Part shown: in pieces, positions 50,701 to 53,613 of the stretch
How the letters are laid out: each line of letters starts with the position of its first letter
Position numbering within the stretch: the stretch's first letter is position 1
Assembly (NCBI GenBank): GCA_032158295.1
Contig: CM063255.1
Span: forward strand, 18,993,094-19,057,093
Source of the DNA: Pycnopodia helianthoides
Lineage: Eukaryota; Echinodermata; Asteroidea; Forcipulatida; Asteriidae
DNA length: 64,000 bases
Direction: 5' to 3'
Notes under the pieces: model-generated
What the model saw: only the letters and a program-made list of their open reading frames with translations
What the model was told of the DNA's origin: nothing
Database searches by the model: none
Made by a program: the position numbers and the translations under genes

Positions 50701-53613
50701 ATACATGTGTCGTTCATGCTACACATGTGCATTGATAGACAGTTGCTATGTTGTGTGGGGCTGAATCAGGGACTAGGCAGTTTTTTTTTTTTTAAGAGAA
50801 CATGTAGAAAAGTTAACCATGGTTTGCATTGAAAGTTTCCATGTATTTTTCATGTGGTTTCTAAAGATACATGTATAGATAAGGTTTGTTTATTCTCCGT
50901 AGATTGTGGCTACCAGGCAACTTCCGCATGGGACCCGAGGGTCAGTTTGACGGCTTCCTGGAAGGACTAGGACCAGCTCAACTTGTCGGTCGTCAAGTCT
51001 TAGGCTCACCGTGTCTGGGTGATATCCAGATTGGACTTGAAGATAAACGAGGCATGCTGGAGGTTGAAGTCATCCGAGCAAGAGGGTTGATGTCAAAATC
51101 ATCCTCCAAATTGTTACCGGGTAGGATTTTGATCATTCAACAAACTTTATTCTTTAACCACTTCACGTTGGTATTTAAAGAAAAATTCTGGGCCCACCCC
51201 CAGTATGATTTTTTTGAACTTTTTGGAGCTTCTTGAGTAATCGTTTTCCTTTGAAAATAGCATTGTCACAATGAAACACTGACTTGACAAGGGAAGACAA
51301 CAAAGATGCTCGAAATAAGCTCCGCTGTTTGATGCAGTTGTGTGAGAATATTGGTTATGCACTCACCGTGATTTGCAGAACCTCAGCAAGTCACGGCCAA
51401 AAAGTCTGCCATGGTAAGCTGAAATCATGGAGCACTTGGACTTATCTCCTAATTGCCGAATGTGACGACAAAAAATGGTGGCAGTTTTTGCATCCTTGTA
51501 TGCCACACCAACAGGACAAAGGTCTTTTTTGTCTGCTTGGTGAAAAAAGTAGCTATTATTTTCTTTACGTATGAAGAAGTCATGCTCTTTGATCTACTTC
51601 GTTAGTGCTGAGGATACTTTTCTTCCAAGCTCCTTGGAATCTTTAACTCCAGGGCTTACCAAATGCCATCATTTCAACATATCCTCCTGAAGTTCGGCTC
51701 CTAGTTTCAGACCTCTTTGTCAGCAATGACTCACACCCTTTGGCTAAATGGATCGGTCTAATGGTTGTAAGAATTTCAACTGGATGTACTTTCTTCTTTG
51801 TCATTCCTAGCTCCTTATGTCAAGGTGTATCTTATGGATGGAAAACGTTGCGTAGGTAAAAAGAAAACCAAGATTGCGAGACGGACTCTAGACCCACTCT
51901 ATCAACAGGTGCTACAGTTTGAAGAAGACTATCACAACAAAATACTACAGGTATGTGACCTCTCTGGAGTGACCTCAAATAAAACTGACCTCAGGGAGTT
52001 ACCTCAAGGGGTGACCTCCAATAGGAACCTCTGTGATTGACCTTACCATTAATGACATTGAAATTCACATTGATCAATGGTTTTGACAGTCGTAAAATGA
52101 CCTCTAAGATTGACCTTTGTGATTGACCGTCGTACTGTTAGAATGACCTTAAAATGAAGAATTGACTCTTACTTCTACCTTCACCTTGATCTGTGGTTTA
52201 GACAGTTGTAAATTGACCTCTGAGATTGACCCTTGTGATTGATCTCATTGTTAGAATGACCCTGAAATTGAAACTTTACAGTCAGTTTTTCTTTCACATT
52301 GATCTTTGGTTTTGACAGTAGTTAAATGACCTGCGAGATTGACCTTTGTGATTGACCTTAACGACGTTATGACCCTGAATTGGAGATTCTCCTGTGCAGT
52401 TTTACCATAAGTAAATTGACCTCTAAGAACGACCTTTGTGATTGATTAAACAAAACTTCAATTGTTGAAATGACAACTTAATTAAAATAGCAATTTACAT
52501 TTTCACTGATCATTCAAATTGGCTTTACAGTGATCTGTCTGCTTTGATTCATGAACTTAATTTGTGAGCCTTAAAGATAAATCTTTAGTGACGTCTTTTG
52601 TATATTCCAACCTGACCTTTGACATTATCAACAGGCCTGGAATTTCATCTTTGAGAGGCTAGACTATTCTTATTTTCAAAGAGCACTTCTATTGTAAAAT
52701 CTTAAGGTCTATGGGAAACTTCTGATCGGGCACTAAGGCCAAGACCAGGGGCAACAGAGGCTATGGCCTCTGTGGCTTCCGTGTAATTCCAGGCCTGTTA
52801 ACAAGAATAGCCTTTTGAACTTGGGCTGACCAGATACAAAATAGTGCAAATATTTTTCGGATTGAGTCCTTATAGGTCTTAAGAGAAAACTTCAGATTCA
52901 TCTTTGACCTTGCTGAGGTCTAATAAATATAATAATAATAACTAGTTTTTATCTAGCGCTTTATGTACAGGCGTCTAAAAGTGCTTATCATTATTTATTT
53001 TTGGGCAGGTTTGTTAGGTTTTTGAATTATGAGACCCATTTATGTAACACCTTGTAAGGGTTTACAAGGTGCTGTGGTGCAGTCAGCAGCGACTGCCAGA
53101 AACACCAGGGCAAACCCTTTGTCTCAGCGATAAGTGTAACCGTGTTATTTTACACGCATTACACAACACGCTGGACCAGTGGCTGTACATCCCATCCCAA
53201 GGACGAAGCAATAATGGTTAAGTGTCTTGCTTAATGACACGTTATACTGGGACTCAAACCCACACTCTGCTGATCGGAAACACCAGAGCTTGAGTCCAGT
53301 ACACTTGACCGCTCGGCTGTAACAAGCCACTACACGCCACACAAGTCTAACTGTTGCTTATAAGAGATCTCTCAAATAAAATCACTTATCTTTATTTTGA
53401 TTTCAGATCACTGTTTGGGCAGACTTTGGTAGAATGGAGCGAAAGGTCTTCATGGGTGTAGCTCAAATCATGCTTGATGACCTGGATCTGTCTCATCCAA
53501 GTATTGGTTACTATAAACTCTTCAATACGTCATCCCTCGCTGAACTGCACGGTCATCGAGCCTCTATCTCATCATTAGAAGGATCCATGACATCCCTGGC
53601 GAGTGCTAAGTAA
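11579..53613 (+). CDS. RIMS2: RIM (regulating synaptic membrane exocytosis protein), partial gene, PDZ to stop codon
   Basis: Presynaptic active-zone scaffold. In known RIMs the PDZ domain binds ELKS/CAST and Cav2 channel tails, a proline motif binds RIM-BP, and the two C2 domains bind other active-zone proteins and membrane lipids. Joined exons: 11579-11798, 17007-17130, 17724-17812, 18770-18924, 20962-21095, 22347-22512, 23774-24014, optional 75-nt cassettes at 25629, 27098 and 28526, 33302-33442, 34262-35311, 36859-37156, 47643-47869, 50276-50414, 50903-51120, 51811-51950, 53407-53613. Without the 75-nt cassettes this is 3549 nt (1182 residues plus stop), with GT-AG borders and matching phases at every junction. 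Order: PDZ (about 1-115), C2A (about 197-325), RQLPQVP (760-766), C2B (about 1032-1160). The N-terminal zinc-finger/Rab-binding part of the family is absent from the window. Invertebrates usually have one RIM, so the symbol stands for the RIMS1/RIMS2 class. Confidence 0.95.
12061..12355. repeat. Dispersed repeat shared with the 3' flank
   Basis: Segments around AACTGGTCCCCTCCCATTCT, TTTGATCTTGTGACATGTCT and TTTTGGGAGCCAACCAGCGT recur in the same order at about 54700-54900. Parts also occur near 29030 and 29455. Family not identified. Confidence 0.6.
12365..12545 (+). mobile_element. Short inverted-repeat element, family G copy 1
   Basis: About 180 bp. It runs from a decayed TCTGGAATTGTAC end through GGCCATGGCCTCTGTTGCCC and GGAAGTGCCCTTTACAAAAT to an AATGCCAGGCCTGG end. 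Better copies have AGGCCTGGAATTTC at both ends. Further copies are at 24838-25003, 38608-38744, 40882-41047, 43353-43482, 44805-45423 (interrupted) and 52633-52798. Confidence 0.7.
12955..13110 (-). mobile_element. tRNA-derived SINE, GCTAGATAGCTCAG type
   Basis: The minus strand has an A-box-like TAGCTCAGTTGGTAGAGCGC and a B-box-like GGTTCAAATCCTGC. On both sides lies the tail sequence TTTTTCTYTGTTCAACCC in inverted orientation. Related copies: 23640-23760, 48075-48180 and 48252-48400. The anticodon arm and acceptor stem are not intact. Confidence 0.7.
14757..15166 (+). mobile_element. TTAA-class element, family C uninterrupted copy
   Basis: Begins after TTAA (14753-14756) with GCAGGATTGGTAGAGCTGAC near 14767 and ends CTAATCCTGTATAATACCTT before TTTA. 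It serves as the reference for the element split at 4893-5674. Confidence 0.75.
16309..16404. repeat. Long G run followed by C and A runs
   Basis: A run of about 17 G at 16309-16325 is followed 50 bp later by about 11 C and 14 A (16379-16404). Similar G or C homopolymers of 9-15 bases occur near 2850, 6869, 7588, 9219, 14077, 18352, 23298 and 29416. Lengths of such runs are error-prone in sequencing. Confidence 0.8.
16553..16692. mobile_element. Foldback MITE, GGCTACAGCTA type, copy 1
   Basis: Arms CCGAATTGGCGGCTACAGCT and AGCTGTAGCCGCTAACTCGG flank a short centre. The second copy at 23445-23584 has the fuller ends GGCCGTGTCCGAATTAGCGG and ATTTCGGATACGGCC. Confidence 0.8.
16792..16950. mobile_element. 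Inverted-repeat element with ACACCGATGTRTGTAAAGC ends
   Basis: Ends TTTGGTTTTTACCGAGACAC...GATGTATGTAAAGCGCTG and AGTGCTTTACATACATCAGT...GACCAAATAAAATT are inverted relative to each other. Related copies (27893-28063, 44240-44375, 46028-46262) carry tRNA-like box sequences such as GGGATTCGARCC between the arms. Confidence 0.65.
17007..17130 (+). CDS. RIMS2: RIM exon: second half of PDZ domain
   Basis: The 124-nt exon enters in phase 1 after TGTACAG and exits in phase 2 at GG|GTAAGA. It encodes DEVLSWNGQNLQG and then the last PDZ strands with the ESKSEPQVEL block typical of RIM, ending ARPMG. The intron before it is 5.2 kb and full of repeats. An inverted-repeat transposon begins only 16 bp past the donor. 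Confidence 0.95.
17147..17337. mobile_element. PIF/Harbinger-like MITE in RIM intron
   Basis: Ends GGCCCAATTTCATAAAGCTG and AATGAAATTGGGCC with perfect CAG duplications (17144-17146 and 17338-17340). It starts 16 bp after the donor of the second PDZ exon. Confidence 0.85.
17724..17812 (+). CDS. RIMS2: RIM exon: short PDZ-C2A linker
   Basis: The 89-nt exon follows a polypyrimidine tract plus CAG, enters in phase 2 and leaves in phase 1 at A|GTAAGA. It encodes a charged segment, SDTDQTTREKIAQQF and onward to TKRSSQ. Sequence similarity to other RIMs is weak here. The call rests on the splice sites, the fitting phases on both sides and the open reading frame. Confidence 0.8.
18455..18679. mobile_element. 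Related inverted-repeat element
   Basis: Starts GGCCAAATTTTATGGCTCTG and ends GTGAAATTGGGCC. The internal sequence (GCTTACNNNAAGCGYAGAAT motifs) differs from the other copies and resembles a fragment at 15171-15300. Flanking CWG is imperfect. Confidence 0.55.
18770..18924 (+). CDS. RIMS2: RIM exon: linker leading into C2A
   Basis: The 155-nt exon enters in phase 1 after CCTGTACAG and ends in phase 0 at CAG|GTATGT. It encodes SSGYESTTKHKEEEE, then RPSVTITSPGSPG and the HGELQ lead-in to C2A. The RPSxxxxSPxSPG block and the short lead-in match the region just before C2A in vertebrate RIM1/2. Confidence 0.9.
19470..19690. repeat. SINE-tail-like repeat
   Basis: Contains GCACCTTGTAAACCCTTATAAGGTGC and a GGGCCTTGAGGATCTTTGG...GCGCTATACAAG tail, with relatives at 20640-20800 and 52940-53100. 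The run GCGCTTTA/GCGCTATA near the end is typical of SINE 3' regions in marine invertebrates. Confidence 0.55.
20525..20910 (+). repeat. Duplicated segment just before the C2A exon
   Basis: About 100 bp containing CACGGAGGTCGAACA and ACAACTCTCATTCAATGATAG occurs at 20550-20630 and again at 20815-20895. A diverged third copy is at 33545-33635. Non-coding. Confidence 0.75.
20962..21095 (+). CDS. RIMS2: RIM exon: C2A domain, first part
   Basis: The 134-nt exon starts in phase 0 with MKLWYD after TTTCAG and ends in phase 2 inside PDRR/S at AG|GTAAGA. It covers beta strands 1-3 of C2A, including NPYIKMYLLPDR. RIM C2A domains are known not to bind Ca2+, and the aspartates of Ca2+-binding C2 loops are mostly missing here. 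The 3' end of this exon and its donor are repeated in the tandem array that follows directly. Only this first copy is attached to the complete exon. Confidence 0.95.
21058..21911 (+). repeat. 11-copy tandem array of exon end plus 5' splice site
   Basis: Each unit holds the last roughly 36 nt of the C2A exon (encoding PYIKMYLLPDR), the donor AG|GTAAGAAG and about 38 nt of intron. The motif GAGGTAAGAAG starts at 21093, 21167, 21241, 21321, 21401, 21481, 21561, 21641, 21715, 21795 and 21875. Spacing is therefore 74 bp, or 80 bp where the hexamer ATGTAC is inserted. Copies are nearly identical, with a few single-base differences (for example GTGCAG/GCGCAG and TTAGCC/TTATCC). The first copy is the functional exon end. 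The others lie in the following intron. Confidence 0.97.
21930..22270 (+). mobile_element. tRNA-Leu-like SINE split by a MITE
   Basis: The head TGCCCGAGCGGTCAAGCGCA and ACTCGAGCTCTGGTGTTTCT are cut by the element at 21981-22171. The SINE resumes as TGATCAGCAGAGTGTGG. A second, partly duplicated head (GACGGTCAAGCGCACCAGAC) follows and reads through GTGTGGGTTCGAGTCCCGG. Confidence 0.8.
21981..22171. mobile_element. PIF/Harbinger-like MITE inside a SINE
   Basis: Nearly perfect ends GGCCCAATTTCATAGAGCTG and CAGCTCTATGAAATTGGGCC, flanked by CTG (21978-21980 and 22172-22174). Removing the element and one CTG restores the SINE sequence GGTGTTTCTGATCAGCAG seen in other copies, which fixes the 3-bp target duplication. 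Confidence 0.9.
22347..22512 (+). CDS. RIMS2: RIM exon: C2A domain, middle part
   Basis: The 166-nt exon begins after CCATAG in phase 2 and ends in phase 0 at GAG|GTGAGT. It encodes DESKRRTKTLHKTLNPKWNQ and then LEVTVWDFE to FMGE. The KRRTKT basic strand, NPKWNQTF and the VTVWD block are hallmarks of RIM-type C2 domains. It lies directly downstream of the donor array and a SINE interrupted by a transposon. Confidence 0.96.
22690..23165. mobile_element. Composite foldback region
   Basis: Several copies of AAGTTAAACCCGAWNCGGTT and its complement occur between 22690 and 23130, with CGTTCAGACACACAAAGTTA near 23085 and GTGTCTGAACGACCT near 23147 as inverted partners. Looks like one or two overlapping foldback elements. 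Confidence 0.55.
23445..23584. mobile_element. Foldback MITE, GGCTACAGCTA type, copy 2
   Basis: Arms GGCCGTGTCCGAATTAGCGG and GCCGTCATTTCGGATACGGCC-like end, with internal CGGCTA repeats. A partial third copy begins at about 23610. Confidence 0.8.
23774..24014 (+). CDS. RIMS2: RIM exon: end of C2A and following acidic linker
   Basis: The 241-nt exon begins in phase 0 after TCTAACAG and ends in phase 1 at ACA G|GTGAGG. It encodes the last C2A strands (VMLNLENSPLDDEPHLYAL), a Ser/His-rich linker, and the conserved DSEFSDYDDGIGVV motif, which vertebrate RIMs share just before their most variable, alternatively spliced region. All cassette exons downstream fit its phase-1 end. Confidence 0.95.
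24838..25003 (-). mobile_element. Short inverted-repeat element, family G copy 2
   Basis: Ends AGGCCTGGAATTTCGTC and AATTCCAGGCCTG are complementary. The body is the complement of the family G consensus. Non-coding. Confidence 0.8.
25629..25703 (+). CDS. RIMS2: RIM cassette exon, tandem copy 1
   Basis: The 75-nt exon follows ATCATAG and has symmetric phase 1-1. It encodes the completed Gly, then SSVVGVGDGASSL and GERCRTPPVNE, with donor GAAG|GTGACT. A stronger in-frame internal donor, CTAG|GTGAGC, would give a 42-nt form ending at 25670. Reading past the outer donor meets TAG at once. The relatedness to the 33302 exon supports a true coding exon. Use of this copy in mRNA cannot be judged from sequence. 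Confidence 0.75.
27098..27172 (+). CDS. RIMS2: RIM cassette exon, tandem copy 2
   Basis: All 75 bases are identical to the copy at 25629, with the same acceptor, the same two in-frame donors (after 27139 and 27172) and symmetric phase 1-1. The flanking intron is clearly similar but has accumulated substitutions and small indels. Copy 2 lies 1469 bp downstream of copy 1. Confidence 0.75.
28526..28600 (+). CDS. RIMS2: RIM cassette exon, tandem copy 3
   Basis: Third copy, identical over 75 nt and 1428 bp downstream of copy 2, with the same acceptor and two in-frame donors (after 28567 and 28600). Its upstream intron carries a tRNA-like/inverted-repeat insertion (about 27880-28325) that the other copies lack, which helps order the events. 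Symmetric phase allows inclusion or skipping without frame change. Confidence 0.75.
30016..30392 (+). mobile_element. TTAA-flanked MITE, family A copy 3
   Basis: AGGAACATTACAGAA ends inside TTAA (30012-30015 and 30393-30396). The body matches 8256-8641 closely, with a small deletion near 30365. Confidence 0.87.
30582..30926. mobile_element. Inverted-repeat element (family D) interrupted by a MITE
   Basis: The left arm (GGGGCTGTGTCATCGTGATC) and right arm (CTGCTATGATCATGACGAC...ACCCCTT) match the two intact copies at 38931-39126 and 39151-39365. The right arm is cut by the element at 30708-30898. Confidence 0.8.
30708..30898. mobile_element. PIF/Harbinger-like MITE inside family D element
   Basis: Ends GGCCCAATTTCATAAAGCCG and CAGCTTTATGAAATTGGGCC. 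The flanks are CAG on the left and CTG on the right, a one-base mismatch in the expected CWG duplication. Confidence 0.82.
31037..31594. mobile_element. Large foldback element
   Basis: Arms of about 155-190 bp: ATGCGCCGTATTTTTGACCG at 31037 and its complement CGGTCAAAAATACGGCGCAT ending at 31593. Long paired stretches lie between (for example TTCTGTCACTTCTGTGCGC with GCGCACAGAAGTGACAGAA). The central loop is about 180 bp. No open frame. Confidence 0.88.
32680..33165. mobile_element. Nested palindromic element
   Basis: Outer arms: GTCTGGTACAATGACTTGCT (32680) and AGCAAGTCAATGTACCAGAC (ending about 33158). Inside lie two further inverted pairs: GCAAGTTCGGGTGAGCGACT (32760) with its complement ending at 32939, and TTCGGGGCAAGCTTTTG (32952) with CAAAAGCTTGCCCCGAA (33055). 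Confidence 0.88.
33302..33442 (+). CDS. RIMS2: RIM cassette exon, long diverged relative
   Basis: The 141-nt exon follows TTCCAG and ends at TCT G|GTAGTG, again symmetric phase 1-1. It begins SSVVGVGDGASVSSLGSSC, clearly homologous to the 75-nt exons, and continues with a PPPASEDD segment and about 20 further residues. Codon-level divergence from the triplicated copies is substantial, so it separated earlier. It may be the constitutive version. Confidence 0.85.
33470..33821. mobile_element. Inverted-repeat element after the long cassette exon
   Basis: Begins AAGGCCGTGTTGCACGAGGC and ends GCCCTGTGTGACATGGCCTT, with CAGGCAACCAGTTCCAGG matched by TTGCCTCCAAGTTGCCTG. It lies 27 bp downstream of the donor at 33442. 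Confidence 0.65.
34262..35311 (+). CDS. RIMS2: RIM exon: long linker with Arg-Asp repeat and RIM-BP binding site
   Basis: The 1050-nt exon after TTTTTAG has symmetric phase 1-1 and exits at AAG G|GTAAGG. It starts VIPPQPEE and continues with a SATTLAVPERASRSRPRSPSP block that resembles the corresponding RS-rich part of vertebrate RIM. It then has a long RD/DSRD low-complexity tract, a second arginine-serine-rich stretch (SGRRSRSPSRR), and ends with RQLPQVP, the conserved class of SH3-binding site used by RIM-BP. The open frame runs past the donor into intron, so the end rests on the donor and on the fit to the 36859 exon. Confidence 0.92.
34550..34915 (+). repeat. Coding RD/SRD tandem repeat
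   Basis: Imperfect 9- to 12-bp units of the GAT-TCT-CGA type encode runs of RDPRD, RDSRD and RDLRD, and two RDSSSTR interruptions. The middle (about 34796-34880) is a nearly pure 9-bp repeat, GACTCTCGT. Arg codons switch between AGA, CGA and CGT along the tract, which suggests several separate expansion steps under selection to keep the dipeptide. Confidence 0.93.
35643..35790. mobile_element. Foldback element carrying paired CTCF-like sites
   Basis: Arms GGGAGACTTTTGAGCGCTAG...GCAGCAGACTTACCAGGT and ACCTGGTGAGTCTACTGCCA...GTCCTAAAAGTCCCCC are inverted. A decayed relative lies at about 60068-60195. Confidence 0.75.
36859..37156 (+). CDS. RIMS2: RIM exon: linker between C2A and C2B
   Basis: The 298-nt exon after a T-rich tract and TGTCAG enters in phase 1 and leaves in phase 2 at CTG AG|GTAAGT. 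It encodes AELEERARQIKQKMKLNQYK (predicted helical, matching the vertebrate EERTRQMKMK segment), then a Ser-rich region with DNISIKSSDSNVSSTSDVSA and QSERRPTRK. Both blocks occur in this order in vertebrate RIM1/2. Confidence 0.93.
37330..37490 (-). mobile_element. tRNA-Leu-like SINE fragment
   Basis: Contains TTTATGCCCCATCCGAAGGA and GTCGTGCTCAAGGACACAAG, the body of the SINE family, but the tRNA-like head is truncated. Confidence 0.65.
37664..38096 (+). mobile_element. TTAA-class inverted-repeat element, family E
   Basis: Starts after TTAA (37660-37663) with AGGCAGGTTCATAGATTGGT and ends near ACCAATCTATGATGTTAC. The right TTAA is mutated. Non-coding, although a spurious open frame crosses it. 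Confidence 0.75.
38931..39365. mobile_element. Two adjacent family D inverted-repeat elements
   Basis: Copy at about 38931-39126, then an intact copy at 39151-39365 with TTAA at 39147-39150 and 39366-39369. Arms include ACTCTCACCCAGTTACTGCA and its complement, and ACAGTCACAGGCCTGCT. These are the empty-site references for the interrupted copy at 30582. Confidence 0.8.
39663..39935 (-). CDS. Unidentified antisense open frame in RIM intron
   Basis: A 90-residue frame from ATG at 39935 to a stop at 39663, in a roughly 300-bp segment visibly richer in G+C than its surroundings. The product starts MKMGETYLKMASGELALSKV and has no motif I recognise, no signal peptide and no clear membrane segment. 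It could be a small gene, an exon of an antisense transcript, a decayed transposon piece, or chance. Confidence 0.25.
   Translation of the reverse strand: MKMGETYLKMASGELALSKVGALFPGLRSGCTTEVPVVKVVEELGRSTDYRPVPVYCDSTSMDACNSDSRCTTRSQKRNNPIIPNMTMSE
40882..41047 (+). mobile_element. Short inverted-repeat element, family G copy 3
   Basis: Runs from GCAGGCCTGAAATTACACAG to ATGAAATTCCTGGCCTGC, with the usual GGCCATGGCCTCCATTGCCC body. Non-coding. Confidence 0.8.
41453..42689. repeat. 40-bp minisatellite, 31 copies
   Basis: Unit starts GCTGCAGGTACATTGCTT and ends GAGACCATTCAT. The length of 1237 bp equals 31 units minus three single-base deletions. Besides these deletions, only an A-to-G change in a few copies (for example near 42047 and 42486) was seen. 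Variants cluster towards the 3' edge. The array sits in the 10.5-kb intron before the 47643 exon. Confidence 0.97.
43353..43482 (+). mobile_element. Short inverted-repeat element, family G copy 4
   Basis: Body GCCATGGCCTCCGTTACCCC to AAATTCCTGGCCTGC. The left end is truncated. Non-coding. Confidence 0.7.
44805..45423 (+). mobile_element. Family G element split by a TTAA element
   Basis: Family G blocks flank an insert at 44936-45360 that begins GGCCCTGTACACTATTGGTA after TTAA (44932-44935) and ends ACCAATCCTGTAGAATACCT before TTAA (45361-45364). Part of the G sequence (ACCTTGCCCTTTCAAGAA) appears on both sides. Confidence 0.7.
46515..46605. repeat. 18-bp AT-rich tandem repeat
   Basis: About five copies of AACAATGAAACATYAAAT in the intron before the 47643 exon. 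Confidence 0.85.
46798..46972. mobile_element. MITE with GAGCTGCCAAC ends
   Basis: Terminal repeats GAGCTGCCAACTCTCCCTG and TGCAAATGTTGGCAGCTC are inverted. The interior repeats the CTCCCTGATT word. It is the likely parent of the tandem array at the window start. Confidence 0.75.
47643..47869 (+). CDS. RIMS2: RIM exon: KKRRAS linker region before C2B
   Basis: The 227-nt exon enters in phase 2 after TTCCTTAG and exits in phase 1 at GCA G|GTAGGT. It encodes AFTAKMQE, SNSSADMYMYDRNEGSISDS and GKKRRASIGYKMASLVG followed by SKKSNSTSNLA. This corresponds to the vertebrate segment containing SFTPKMQ and GKKRRSS, which is also where short gamma-type RIMs begin to share sequence with long forms. The frame is open upstream of the acceptor to an ATG at 47446. 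Confidence 0.93.
48075..48400. mobile_element. Pair of head-to-head tRNA-derived SINE copies
   Basis: A minus-strand copy at 48075-48180 (TTGAACAAAGAAAAATTGAC tail, CCAACTGAGCTATC box) faces a plus-strand copy at 48252-48400 (GCTAGATAGCTCAGTTAGTA, GGTTCAAGTCCTGCTC). Same family as 12955-13110. Confidence 0.75.
48658..48681. repeat. TG dinucleotide microsatellite
   Basis: (TG)n of about 12 units. A second, shorter run lies at 48797-48812. Confidence 0.95.
48950..49930 (+). repeat. Degenerate CTGGTT-rich tract
   Basis: Nearly 1 kb in the intron before the 50276 exon in which words such as TCTGGTTTGAACTGGT, TGGTCTGAGTTGGT and ATCTGGTTTTATCTGG recur dozens of times on one strand without fixed spacing. 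The plus strand is rich in T and G. Confidence 0.7.
50276..50414 (+). CDS. RIMS2: RIM exon: linker before C2B
   Basis: The 139-nt exon follows AAAACAG in phase 1 and ends in phase 2 at AGC CA|GTAAGT. It encodes KKPRSSIVRSEEVGFAAEMR and RESTDGSVCSFSSDSS, which align with the conserved AAEMR and RESTDGS motifs of RIM family C-terminal regions. Confidence 0.94.
50903..51120 (+). CDS. RIMS2: RIM exon: start of C2B domain
   Basis: The 218-nt exon follows CTCCGTAG in phase 2 and leaves in phase 1 at CCG G|GTAGGA. It encodes FLEGLGPAQLVGRQVLGSPC, a signature shared by all RIMs including the short RIM3/RIM4 forms, followed by GDIQIGLEDKRGMLEVEVIR, the first C2B strands. Confidence 0.97.
51811..51950 (+). 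CDS. RIMS2: RIM exon: C2B domain, middle
   Basis: The 140-nt exon follows CATTCCTAG in phase 1 and ends in phase 0 at CAG|GTATGT. It encodes APYVKVYLMDGKRC, the polybasic GKKKTKIARR strand, and TLDPLYQQVLQFEE. In related C2 domains the polybasic strand contacts acidic phospholipid. Confidence 0.97.
51956..52620 (+). repeat. Degenerate TGACCT-rich tract
   Basis: Directly after the donor of the middle C2B exon, TGACCT occurs about 14 times within roughly 660 bp, often in the phrase ATTGACCTTTGTGATTGACC. Spacing is irregular, consistent with an old minisatellite. Confidence 0.75.
52633..52798 (-). mobile_element. Short inverted-repeat element, family G copy 5
   Basis: Ends CAGGCCTGGAATTTCATC and TAATTCCAGGCCTG are complementary. 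Non-coding. Confidence 0.8.
52935..53332 (-). mobile_element. Full-length tRNA-Leu-like SINE
   Basis: The minus strand starts at about 53332 with a CAGCCGAGCGGTCAAGTGTA head and a B-box-like GTGTGGGTTTGAGTCCCAG. It continues through the body shared by all copies and ends with a tail containing GCACCTTGTAAACCCTTACA and the AAAGCGCTAGATAAA region near 52955. The most complete copy in the window, it lies 75 bp upstream of the terminal RIM exon. Confidence 0.8.
53407..53613 (+). CDS. RIMS2: RIM terminal coding exon: end of C2B and C terminus
   Basis: The 207-nt coding segment enters in phase 0 after TTTCAG and ends at TAA (53611-53613). It encodes ITVWADFGRMERKVFMGVAQ, DDLDLSHPSIGYYKLF and a Ser-rich tail ending MTSLASAK. 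The WADFGRM and FMGVAQI motifs are diagnostic of the RIM C2B domain. The acidic residues needed for Ca2+ binding are largely absent, as known for the family. Confidence 0.97.
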   Translation: MTVWADFGRMERKVFMGVAQIMLDDLDLSHPSIGYYKLFNTSSLAELHGHRASISSLEGSMTSLASAK

